Shown in pieces: positions 54,784-62,748 of a stretch of 64,000 nt of DNA. Under the pieces are notes generated by a model that saw nothing but the letters and a program-made list of their open reading frames with translations, searched no databases and was not told the origin of the DNA. Both the position numbers and the translations under genes were made by a program. This DNA is from Muriicola sp. Z0-33 (GTDB taxonomy: Bacteria > Bacteroidota > Bacteroidia > Flavobacteriales > Flavobacteriaceae), in contig NZ_JAFMPW010000003.1 in assembly GCF_026126425.1 (NCBI RefSeq), positions 248,001 through 312,000 on the forward strand. Direction: 5' to 3'. Within the stretch, counting starts at the first letter, position 1. Each line of letters starts with the position of its first letter.

Positions 54784-54911
54784 ATTAGTTTTTTTTAGTT
54801 CTACCATGAATTCAGAGAATAACAGCGTTGTCCCCTGACACTTACTAAAGGTAAGTTATTCGATGTGCATTTCAAACAGGTTTAAAGGCAATCCCAGCCA
54901 CCGACTAAATT

Positions 54912-55463
54912 TTAGGTAATTATTTGATACCTCATTTCCACCATGCCGTCTTTATATGCCGTCAGGTCTTTAAGGTGCAATTGCTGTTCTATCCCTATAT
55001 AGTCAAAAAACAACAATCCGTCTCCGAGTAAGACCGGTAGCATTGAAATGATTAATTCGTCTGCCAATTTTAAACGAAGAAAGTCTTTGGTTAAACTGGC
55101 TCCTCCTACCATCCAAATGTTCTTATAGCCGGGTTTCAGAAGGTTGTTCACAAGTTTGGGCAAGTCCCCGGAGTAGAATTCTACAGTTGCCCTATCAGAT
55201 TTTAAAGCCCTGTTGGTTAGCACAAAAGTAGGAACATCCCCATAAGGCCAGCCATGCTCCAGGGCATGCTCATATGTCGCTGAACCCATAACATAGCAGT
55301 CTATAGCATTTAACACCTCTGCAATGCGTTCTTCAGTAAGGGTAACACCTTGCTCGTAATTGTCTGCGGATTGCATCCAGGAAATACTATTGTCTTTTTT
55401 AGCTATAAAGCCATCAAGACTGGCAACCATATGAACAGTAATTTTAGAGTCAGCTTTTGTCAT
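54912..55463 (-). CDS. Dihydrofolate-reductase-family (RibD C-terminal-like) protein
   Basis: The 183-residue NADPH-dependent reductase of the RibD_C type begins ITVHMVASLDGFIAKKD and includes CYVMGSATYEHAL and KNIWMVGGASLTKDFL (dinucleotide loop). It is neither the essential folate DHFR nor a complete RibD, and the substrate is unknown. It is the third gene of a run with a quinone-oxidoreductase-like enzyme and a pirin (gaps 14 and 44 bases). Confidence 0.85.
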   Translation of the reverse strand: MTKADSKITVHMVASLDGFIAKKDNSISWMQSADNYEQGVTLTEERIAEVLNAIDCYVMGSATYEHALEHGWPYGDVPTFVLTNRALKSDRATVEFYSGDLPKLVNNLLKPGYKNIWMVGGASLTKDFLRLKLADELIISMLPVLLGDGLLFFDYIGIEQQLHLKDLTAYKDGMVEMRYQIIT

Positions 55464-55507
55464 TTTTAATCTCCATAAATAAAACTTTTATGTCCAATAA
55501 ACATTAA

Positions 55508-56395
55508 TCAAGACTTGGGTCGTAACTCTGGAATAGGAATATAAGTAGTATCCCCGGCCACTTGAGGAAATTTTTTGTTTTTCCAATCTTCTTTGGCCTT
55601 TAGCAGTCGCTCTTTACTGTGGGATACAAAATTCCATAATAGGTAATGTTCTTGTGACAGAGGTTCACCCCCAAAAAGCAAAAGTTGAGTGCCTTCTTCC
55701 AGGCATATTTCACATTGTTCATTGGTCTTACTGATGAGCATTTGCCCTGCCTCGACTTTTCCGCTGCTTTCCGTAATAGATCCCCGGACTATAACAAAAG
55801 CTACTTCCCCATTGAGCTGACCACTCAGATCTAATGTTGTTGCTTTTTCGGCATATATATCAACCATAAACAGCGGCGAGTACCCTTGTAAAGGAGACGA
55901 CCTTCCAAAGGCATTTCCGGCAATTAGTTTTATGCTAAGCAGCCCCTGCTGCCAGCTCGGGAGATCCTTGCCCGGATAATAATCAAAGTGCGGTGCTATT
56001 TCCTCTTTTTCCCGGGGTAAGGCTACCCAAATCTGATAGCCATGCATGATAAATTCCTGCCCTTCGCGCCTGTGCTTCGGAGTCCGCTCTGTATGTGTGA
56101 CACCGCTCCCCGCAGTCATAAAGCCAACATCTCCAGGAGTAATCAACTGTACGGTTCCAATACTATCTTTATGCTCTATTTCGCCTTCAAAGAGATAGGT
56201 AAGTGTACTTAGGCCAATATGAGGATGTTGATCCACATCTACGTATTTGCCATCTCCCATTTTTGCAGGTCCCATATGATCAATAAATGTAAAAGGCCCC
56301 ACTTGGCGTTTCTTGCGAAATGGCAGCAATCTCCCAACCATAAAATTTCCCAGATCCGCTTGTCGCTCATTGACTAAAAGTTTGTTATTTGCCAT
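55508..56395 (-). CDS. Pirin-family protein
   Basis: The 295-residue bicupin starts ADLGNFMVGRLLPFRKKRQ and has the N-terminal metal site HPHIGLSTLTYLFEGE with the later GSGVTHTERT and HGYQIWVALPREKE. Some pirins are quercetinases or redox-linked regulators; the role here is unknown. The C-terminal cupin ends with HYLLWNFVSHSKER. It is 14 bases after the zinc-type oxidoreductase gene. Confidence 0.93.
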   Translation of the reverse strand: MANNKLLVNERQADLGNFMVGRLLPFRKKRQVGPFTFIDHMGPAKMGDGKYVDVDQHPHIGLSTLTYLFEGEIEHKDSIGTVQLITPGDVGFMTAGSGVTHTERTPKHRREGQEFIMHGYQIWVALPREKEEIAPHFDYYPGKDLPSWQQGLLSIKLIAGNAFGRSSPLQGYSPLFMVDIYAEKATTLDLSGQLNGEVAFVIVRGSITESSGKVEAGQMLISKTNEQCEICLEEGTQLLLFGGEPLSQEHYLLWNFVSHSKERLLKAKEDWKNKKFPQVAGDTTYIPIPELRPKS

Positions 56396-56409
56396 GATTT
56401 TAAATGTAC

Positions 56410-57378
56410 TTAAATCTTCACCACTAATTTTCCCTTGGCCCTATTGTCTTCCATATATTGGTGGGCAATAGCTACTTCATCTAATGAAAATACCCTGTCT
56501 ATATTTAAATTGATATTGCCCTTTTCCACTTCATCTATAAACTCTTGTAGCAATTCCTTTGAGAGGTTTGCAGCATCCCCGGCATAGATAGTTAATTTCC
56601 CCATTGATGGAATATCATACATAGGAGAAAAATCTTTTATGGTCCAGGAATTTCCTAAAATACCTGTCATACAAACAACCCCTTTATGGGCAATGCTTCG
56701 CAATGAATCTCTTAAGGTAGTAGTGCCAACCAATTCTAGCACTTTATTAACCCCAGAAGGATATATCTCCTTTACTTTCTCCGCAATCTGGCCGTCATCA
56801 ATGACCACATGGTCTGTTCCATTTTCCAATAAAGCCTGCCGCTTTTCAGGATTTCGCGTAGTAGATATAACTTTCAGACCTTTTGCCTTGGCAAGCTGGC
56901 AAGATAGCATCCCAATGGAAGAAGTACCCCCTCTGATTAATAAAGATTCTCCTTCCCGAATCTCGAGGGCCTCATTTAAAGAACCTGAGGTGGTCTGAAA
57001 CATCTCAGGTATGGCGCCAATAGTTTCCCAGGACAATTTGCTCTTAAAGGGAAAAACAATTTTCAATGGCACAGTAGTGAATTCGGCATAGCCTCCATCA
57101 AAAGATCTGCCCATTTCTCCCATTATTGCAGCAACCTGCTGTCCTTTCTCAAAAGTACCGGATGGGTCTTTCTCTATAATTCCAACACATTCTATGCCCT
57201 GTATTCTCGGAAATTGAACTCCGGGAGAATCTCCCCGCCTTGTGAAGAGTTCCGATCGGTTTAGGCCAAATGCCTTTATCTGGATGAGTACCCAGCCAGG
57301 ATGCACAACAGGCATGGGAACTTCCTGAATTTTAATGACATCCGGATCACCGGCCCTGGTTGTAACGGCTGCTTTCAT
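56410..57378 (-). CDS. Zinc-type alcohol dehydrogenase-like / quinone oxidoreductase
   Basis: The 322-residue MDR-family enzyme lacks the zinc-binding cysteines, so it is of the NADPH:quinone oxidoreductase type. The N-terminal GroES fold has GLNRSELFTRRGD, and the Rossmann loop is IRGGTSSIGMLSCQLAKAKG. The last part reads YMEDNRAKGKLVVKI, usual for the group. It leads a short run with pirin and the DHFR-like gene. The aquaporin-arsC genes lie 82 bases upstream on the same strand and may share its transcript. Confidence 0.9.
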   Translation of the reverse strand: MKAAVTTRAGDPDVIKIQEVPMPVVHPGWVLIQIKAFGLNRSELFTRRGDSPGVQFPRIQGIECVGIIEKDPSGTFEKGQQVAAIMGEMGRSFDGGYAEFTTVPLKIVFPFKSKLSWETIGAIPEMFQTTSGSLNEALEIREGESLLIRGGTSSIGMLSCQLAKAKGLKVISTTRNPEKRQALLENGTDHVVIDDGQIAEKVKEIYPSGVNKVLELVGTTTLRDSLRSIAHKGVVCMTGILGNSWTIKDFSPMYDIPSMGKLTIYAGDAANLSKELLQEFIDEVEKGNINLNIDRVFSLDEVAIAHQYMEDNRAKGKLVVKI

Positions 57379-57460
57379 AATGCTTTTTTAATGGCTGTTT
57401 CATTAAAAATACATTTTAGTTTGCCATTCTCGGTCCATAATCAAATTAAAAGGCCTCGTA

Positions 57461-58240
57461 TTAGTTAGAATTCTTTTCCAATAACCTATTAAACAAACTG
57501 GCCGCCGTTCCTCCAAGAAGCGGAGCAATAATATATACACTAAAAAAGCTCAATGGATATTCAGGAAATGCAGAAATTCCCCAGCCACCGAAATAAGCTA
57601 CAATCCTTGGTGCAAAATCTCTTGCAGGATTAAATCCCCCCTGGGTAAATGGAGCAATCAAACATATTAAAAGTGTCACAGTCAGACCAATTAAAACCGG
57701 AGTTAAATTATCAATTTGTGCTTTCTTCTCTGTTAATCTGTAAATCACAAAAACCAGTATAAATGTGCCAAGTCCTTCCATGAACCCGGCCTTTAGAGGA
57801 GTAATTTTAATGAAATCCGCAAAACCCGGATTAGGAAAAAATTCCCCGAACATCATAGCCGATCTGTAAGAATCCGGACCGCCCCGCACAATAGCATTGG
57901 CATTTTCATAAAAAGCAATACTGTCATTAAAGATTACAAATATTAAAATTGCGGCAGCAAAAGCTCCTAAAGTCTGGCTAAGTATATAAAACGGGAGCTT
58001 TTTAAAAGATAATTTATTAGACATACACATTCCTAGGCTTACGGCCGGATTAATATGGGCGGGGCATATGTTTCTTACACAAAATATGGCTAAGGCCACC
58101 CCAATCCCCCATATGATAGCAACTTCCAATAAACTTCCGAATCCATCAAACAGCACTGCTACAGCTATTGCGCCGCAACCAAATAAAACTAAGATTAAAG
58201 TGCCGATAAATTCACCTAGGTATTCTTTAAAACTATTCAT
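57461..58240 (-). CDS. Aquaglyceroporin (MIP family), arsC-linked
   Basis: The 259-residue channel has six membrane helices and both NPA half-helices, N64-P-A66 (HINPAVSLG) and N204-P-A206. The second is followed by R207-D208 (FNPARDF), the glycerol-facilitator signature. It can conduct uncharged glycerol, and by family knowledge arsenite. Its start overlaps the arsC stop by 8 bases, so it is co-translated with the arsenate reductase. This fits the AqpS-type arsenic export known from Sinorhizobium meliloti. Confidence 0.92.
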   Translation of the reverse strand: MNSFKEYLGEFIGTLILVLFGCGAIAVAVLFDGFGSLLEVAIIWGIGVALAIFCVRNICPAHINPAVSLGMCMSNKLSFKKLPFYILSQTLGAFAAAILIFVIFNDSIAFYENANAIVRGGPDSYRSAMMFGEFFPNPGFADFIKITPLKAGFMEGLGTFILVFVIYRLTEKKAQIDNLTPVLIGLTVTLLICLIAPFTQGGFNPARDFAPRIVAYFGGWGISAFPEYPLSFFSVYIIAPLLGGTAASLFNRLLEKNSN

Positions 58241-58862
58241 TCAACTGAATTAAGGAGAACACATAAAACAGTTCAGTGGCAATTTGAAGACTTCGCTCAT
58301 GATATTTTTCAGCCTGTTGTTCTGTATTGTCAAAAGCTTTAGGGTCCTCATAGGTGACAGGAAAACGCACTTCTGCTCCTGCAACAAAAGGACAACCCTC
58401 GTCTGCCTGAGAGCAGGTCATAATAGCGGCGAATGCGGCTTTGGGATTAAATTCGCTATCCAGCTCTTTGGAAAATCCCATAATTGGATGTTCATTGTCT
58501 GCGTATTTTATACAGTAGATGGGATTGTTGTCTTCTGATAGTTTTAGAATTTCAAAACCCGATTGCTTTAGTGTGGTAACCACCATGGGAAAAAGAGCGG
58601 TTGCTTCGGTTCCTCCGGAATAGCAACTGAGATTATTTACGTTAAAATAATATGCCATAGTTTGTGCCCAAACTTGTGAGAGGTGACTTCTGCGCGAATT
58701 ATGGGTACATATAAAATTTAAACGGATCTTCTGGCCGGCATTTACCTTAGACTGCAAGAAATCTATCAAAGGTTGAAGTATCTTTTTACGCCGTTCCGGG
58801 ATACTTTTAGTATCTAAAGAATTGATTGTCTTTTGGATCTTTTCGAATACCATGGCATGCAT
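58233..58862 (-). CDS. arsC: Thioredoxin-coupled arsenate reductase (LMW-phosphatase fold)
   Basis: The 209-residue protein has the low-molecular-weight phosphatase P-loop FICTHNSRRSHLSQ with nucleophile C52, and a second cysteine pair C150 and C157 in MTCSQADEGCPFV. The seven-residue spacing matches C82/C89 of the Staphylococcus and Bacillus ArsC redox relay. The TYEDP loop provides the catalytic Asp. Its N-terminal 45-residue extension is longer than in the 130-residue ArsC proteins. No arsR or arsenite pump gene is visible nearby. Either ATG at 58862 or 58853 can start it. Confidence 0.88.
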   Translation of the reverse strand: MHAMVFEKIQKTINSLDTKSIPERRKKILQPLIDFLQSKVNAGQKIRLNFICTHNSRRSHLSQVWAQTMAYYFNVNNLSCYSGGTEATALFPMVVTTLKQSGFEILKLSEDNNPIYCIKYADNEHPIMGFSKELDSEFNPKAAFAAIMTCSQADEGCPFVAGAEVRFPVTYEDPKAFDNTEQQAEKYHERSLQIATELFYVFSLIQLNE

Positions 58863-59014
58863 GTGGGTTTATTTTTTTGATGGAATGACAATATTAATTC
58901 TAAAAGTTGTTTGTTCCTAAAATTTCCAATTCCAATAACCCTAACATAACTTTTTATTTATTATTCTCTAACACAGGAATTGTAACTATCCATGTGACGG
59001 ACTCTATTAGCCAT

Positions 59015-59908
59015 TTACTTCTTCCAGACACTCACTTTTTCATCATGGGCTGTATACAAGATTAAATTGGGGGTTGGCGCAGCTCCGCTAAAATCTAACC
59101 TGGATGAAAACAACAACTTTTCAGTTCCATAGAATGCCACCCAATGCGGCACTTGTGGTGCTTGTATTTGCAATAGGGTTTTGCGCACCCCTTTGCTATT
59201 GAAAACATCAAATGATCTGTTTCCCCAGTACGCCAGCAGTAATTCTCCGTCTTTAAAATCTGCATCAAATATCTGATTTCTGTTTAACGGAGCGTCCTTT
59301 ATTTGAACATCGAGCAAATTGGACCAGGTCCTGATTATTTTGCCATCTCTGTTGGCCAACCAACAAGAATTATCGCCTAGCAGCAATATTAAATTATTAT
59401 TTATTGCACGTATTCTTTTAACCGGCGCCTCGAACTCCAGGAATTTTTCGGGGTTTTGACCTCTTTTAAGGCAATACACGTATGGATAACGACCAAAAAC
59501 AATTTCCTGCTCAGATTTCATAAAAAAGCCCCCATCCCCTATTCTCCATCTATCTGTAAACCAATCCCACATTACAATGGGTTGTTCCCCTATACGGGTT
59601 TTAAGTACCCTAATATCAAAAGTATCATTCGATTGGATGTATCGCTGTTCAATTATGTAAATACTGCTGCCATTTGCATAAAAAAAGTAATCGCTCGCAG
59701 CAAATTCTGATTTTAAAAGTATTTCTGGTTCTGCTCCCGGTCTCCATATCATCACACAGGCATGATGCTGAGTATCATCAATTGGGCTAACATAGGACCA
59801 TAATACATGCTCCCCAACCGTTATCATATTTCCTCCAGGATGTGCATGGGTCTTAATTGAACTAATTAGAATGGTAATAAAGAGTGCTATTTTAAAATCA
59901 ATTTTCAT
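59015..59908 (-). CDS. Exported protein of unknown function, propeller-like
   Basis: I do not recognise this 297-residue protein. It has a signal peptide (cleavage near KTHAHP). The mature part is rich in short beta strands with repeated motifs of the kind HVLWSYVSP, DIRVLKTRIG, GKIIRTWSN and GVRKTLLQI, suggesting a small beta-propeller like those in PQQ/NHL proteins. No catalytic motif is clear. It stands alone, 106 bases downstream of the arsC start on the same strand. Confidence 0.65.
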   Translation of the reverse strand: MKIDFKIALFITILISSIKTHAHPGGNMITVGEHVLWSYVSPIDDTQHHACVMIWRPGAEPEILLKSEFAASDYFFYANGSSIYIIEQRYIQSNDTFDIRVLKTRIGEQPIVMWDWFTDRWRIGDGGFFMKSEQEIVFGRYPYVYCLKRGQNPEKFLEFEAPVKRIRAINNNLILLLGDNSCWLANRDGKIIRTWSNLLDVQIKDAPLNRNQIFDADFKDGELLLAYWGNRSFDVFNSKGVRKTLLQIQAPQVPHWVAFYGTEKLLFSSRLDFSGAAPTPNLILYTAHDEKVSVWKK

Positions 59909-60032
59909 TTAACAGTATCTATACTAAATATAATCAAATTAGGCCTTAAAAAGAACAACTCTCTGTTAGTGACGACCAACTTAAATAGACCTCACCACTT
60001 TGAATTGTAATCTGATTTTTCTTCATAAAACC

Positions 60033-60057
60033 GTAACAAAAATCAAATAGAGGCGTC
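60033..60057 (+). promoter_or_regulatory. ECF-sigma-type promoter of the TPR lipoprotein gene
   Basis: GTAACA at 60033 and CGTC at 60054-60057 hold the same GTAAC-N16-CGTC spacing as the three other sites, followed by T. ATG 60121 is 64 bases downstream. A short hairpin (TCTCATT with AATGAGA, 60056-60072) starts in the -10 region and would lie mostly in the leader. Confidence 0.6.
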
Positions 60058-60120
60058 TCATTTATAATGAGATTTATATTTCATAAATAATTGATTGTTT
60101 AGCTAACCCATCAAATTAAA

Positions 60121-60816
60121 ATGAAACTCAAAACCTTATTATTTCCTGCGCTCATATTTGTCATTGTTATTGGCTGCTCTAATGGCATAGATTATTCTCC
60201 TGAACATATTGCCGCAACCTCCGGACGTTACCTTTACAACCAGGATGATGTTATTGAAGTGTTTTACCAGGACAACACCCTTTATTTGAACTGGAGAGGC
60301 GCAGAAAAGATTAAACCACTGGCCCTGGATGAAAACACTTTTTTTGTAGAACAGATCTATGAAAAATTGCATTTTGTGCAACATCCGGAAACTAAAGAAA
60401 GGTATTTGTCTGTGCTATCTAAAGAGGACGAAAGTGAAATCACCTACGATTATTTAAAAGTGGATGACAGTTTTAAATCCCCAAGCATGTATCTTAAAAA
60501 TAAGGAATATGATAAAGCGCTTGGAGGTTATATTCAGATCCAAATGCAAGACTCCACAAGTGTTCTGATTAATGAAAGGGAATTTAATAGCCTTGGCTAT
60601 AAATATTTGAGTAATGAAGAATACGATGATGCCATAGCGGTGTTTAAAATTAACGTGGTATTATACCCCGATAGTGATAATGTATATGACAGTCTGGGAG
60701 AAGCCTTTTTAAAGGCTGGAGACAGCGTGCAAGCTTTTGAAAACTATTCAAAAGCATTAGAACTTAACAACGCCAACAGAAGGGCCAAGGCTTTTGTGGA
60801 AGCTTATAAAAAATAA
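60121..60816 (+). CDS. TPR-repeat lipoprotein
   Basis: The 231-residue protein has a lipobox (IVIGC, C19), a beta-rich region (about 25-120) with a YNQDDVIEVFYQDNTLYLNW pattern, and two C-terminal TPR repeats (about 155-230) including YKYLSNEEYDDAIAVFKIN and EAFLKAGDSVQAFENYSKA. The beta-rich start resembles the domain placed before TPRs in several Bacteroidota exported hydrolases. Partner and function are unknown. An ECF-type promoter ahead of it points to envelope-stress control. Confidence 0.82.
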   Translation: MKLKTLLFPALIFVIVIGCSNGIDYSPEHIAATSGRYLYNQDDVIEVFYQDNTLYLNWRGAEKIKPLALDENTFFVEQIYEKLHFVQHPETKERYLSVLSKEDESEITYDYLKVDDSFKSPSMYLKNKEYDKALGGYIQIQMQDSTSVLINEREFNSLGYKYLSNEEYDDAIAVFKINVVLYPDSDNVYDSLGEAFLKAGDSVQAFENYSKALELNNANRRAKAFVEAYKK

Positions 60817-60835
60817 TATTTAATCCAAGCCCGGT

Positions 60836-61540
60836 TTATTCTATTTCAAAATAGACCGTCACCGTACTTTGTATCCCAATTTTTTCAAATTCGATGTCAA
60901 TTGGAATGTAATCCCCTTCACTTTCAGCATTCATCCCCCTTATATTAATTCCTGTAGCTTTGGTCCTGAGCAAAGTTGTGAAATTGGTATTTAAGTCTGA
61001 TATATAAATTGCTTTTCCCAATTGCTGATTCAGGGGTTTAAGCATGGCTGTTGCCTGCAATTTGGCTTTGGCAACCGCCTTTTGCTTCAGGGTAATTTTT
61101 AACTGTTCAATTTTTGAATATTCTGTTTTGCTTAAATGCACATTTGAGATTTCAATGGCCTCGAGGCCAACGATGACCTTACCGGCAGTTGCCGCATCAT
61201 AAACAAGGAGGGTGTATGCCTTATTCTTTAAAACATCGGTTCCTCTTAGAAAATACTTTTTAAAATTACTCGTAACATCCGAGAGTGTTAATTGCTTTTT
61301 GGTATCAATTCCAAGGGCAATTAGTTTAGTGTTCATTTTTTTCTCCAGTTCCTCTACTGATGTTCTCCCTTTTGTGTCTTTTTCTGTGATCAGAATAGAC
61401 AGGTAAATCCTGTCCGGAATTACCAGACTGTCTATGGTAGCAGTTGTTTCCAGATATGATTTATCTATAAAGTTTTTTGTTTGTGCAATGCCATTAAATG
61501 CAATTATGCTAAAGCATAATAAAAGTCCGATTTTTTTCAT
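60836..61540 (-). CDS. Exported SIMPL-domain (DUF541) protein
   Basis: The 234-residue protein starts at ATG 61540 (MKKIGLLLCFSIIAFNGIAQ, a signal peptide); the upstream in-frame ATG at 61570 adds charged residues before it. The SIMPL fold is marked by the IPDRIYLSILITEKDTKG segment, a long helix AVAKAKLQATAMLKPLNQQLGKAI and the final VTVYFEIE strand. SIMPL proteins of E. coli (YggE) and mammals are poorly understood, and YggE has been linked to oxidative stress. It converges on the TPR gene with a 19-base gap. Confidence 0.88.
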   Translation of the reverse strand: MKKIGLLLCFSIIAFNGIAQTKNFIDKSYLETTATIDSLVIPDRIYLSILITEKDTKGRTSVEELEKKMNTKLIALGIDTKKQLTLSDVTSNFKKYFLRGTDVLKNKAYTLLVYDAATAGKVIVGLEAIEISNVHLSKTEYSKIEQLKITLKQKAVAKAKLQATAMLKPLNQQLGKAIYISDLNTNFTTLLRTKATGINIRGMNAESEGDYIPIDIEFEKIGIQSTVTVYFEIE

Positions 61541-61596
61541 GATGTTTTTTTTTAAATCATTTTCATTCAACGAAACTATACTATAATTAGGGTTCC

Positions 61597-61604
61597 CAAA
61601 AGTA
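61597..61604 (-). promoter_or_regulatory. -7 element of the SIMPL gene
   Basis: On the minus strand this reads TACTTTTG (TAnnTTTG), about 57 bases upstream of ATG 61540. It gives a leader of about 50 bases. Confidence 0.5.
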
Positions 61605-61702
61605 AGAATGAGCGAATGCCCCTTTTTAGTTAGCTATTATACCCTTTATACAGGTAATTTGAAATGATGTTCTACTCTAAATGGCATTTACCAGAGGTAA
61701 TT

Positions 61703-62578
61703 TTACCCCATCTGTGGTGCCGGGAGGAGTTCTTTTCGCTTACTCCAATAATATATTGCAAAACAAATGCCAACTATAGGCAGAACAATTCCAAACTCAT
61801 CTATATAATAAGGCGTGCTCCCAGTGTCTTCCGTCAAAGGGGTGAAAATTCGCTGGATAAATAAATTATGACTGGCATGTAAGATCACAGCGGTCCATAA
61901 ACTTCCGGATTTAATTCGAAACCAGGTATAAATAAAGCTCATGCTTATGATAAGTACCATAAAACAAGACATCGCATACCAGGAAGGCGTTCCACTGTTA
62001 TAATCAGCAAAGAGCAATATAGGTAAATGCCATGCACCCCAAATAAAACCGGAAATCAGGGAAGTCCTGGTAAATCCCTGAGTCTTATATAATTCAGGCA
62101 CTAGAAATCCTCGCCATCCAATTTCTTCACCTAATGCACTGGAAGCACTTCGGATAGTTCCAAAAATTCCAAACAAAATAAAATAAGACGCTATTACAAG
62201 GCCATTTCCAATTTCACCAAAACCAAATGCTTCTGTAAGCCTGGTAACATATGCTTTGTCATAAAAACCGCCCCAACCAAATACCCATATCACCAGATAC
62301 GCTATGAATGCATATATCAAAGGAATCAGGTAGCTCCAAATCTGGTATTTTGTCTTTCCCCATTTCCATCCCAGATCAGAAATATTCCTCCCCAATATCT
62401 TCATGGTTATCAAAGCCGCAATGCCCGGGCACCACATAAGTCCCATTGTAAATTGCCCCCAACCGCTGCTCAATGTACCGGAATAAATAATCAGGAAATA
62501 AAAGATACTACTTAGTGCCAGGGTGATTGATAGAAATAGTATAACTGGCTTGTATTTATTAGGAGGTACTTTTTCCAT
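61703..62578 (-). CDS. CPBP-family intramembrane protease
   Basis: The 291-residue protein has eight hydrophobic segments. The CPBP (Abi/CaaX-like) motifs are E151-E-I-G-W-R156 and H184 in WGAWHLPIL, with HASHN in a later helix, consistent with a membrane-embedded glutamate protease fold. Bacterial members act in immunity protein maturation or as unknown peptidases; the substrate here is not known. It stands alone. Confidence 0.9.
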   Translation of the reverse strand: MEKVPPNKYKPVILFLSITLALSSIFYFLIIYSGTLSSGWGQFTMGLMWCPGIAALITMKILGRNISDLGWKWGKTKYQIWSYLIPLIYAFIAYLVIWVFGWGGFYDKAYVTRLTEAFGFGEIGNGLVIASYFILFGIFGTIRSASSALGEEIGWRGFLVPELYKTQGFTRTSLISGFIWGAWHLPILLFADYNSGTPSWYAMSCFMVLIISMSFIYTWFRIKSGSLWTAVILHASHNLFIQRIFTPLTEDTGSTPYYIDEFGIVLPIVGICFAIYYWSKRKELLPAPQMG

Positions 62579-62748
62579 ATAAGTCTTAGGTTAATTAATG
62601 TCTGATGATCGGAAAGCTTGTTTCCTAATTTAATTAGAAGATGGAAAATAGTTAAATTTAACAAGAGAGTGTTACAAAAGAAGCTAATAATTGTCCTCTA
62701 ACAATGCTAATTGAAACTTGTACCTAAGGAAGCAGGTATCACATGCCC

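Noticed and set aside
58863-59014. Search for an arsR operator or regulator next to arsC
   Set aside because: No helix-turn-helix gene is adjacent and no clear palindromic operator was found in the 152-base gap.
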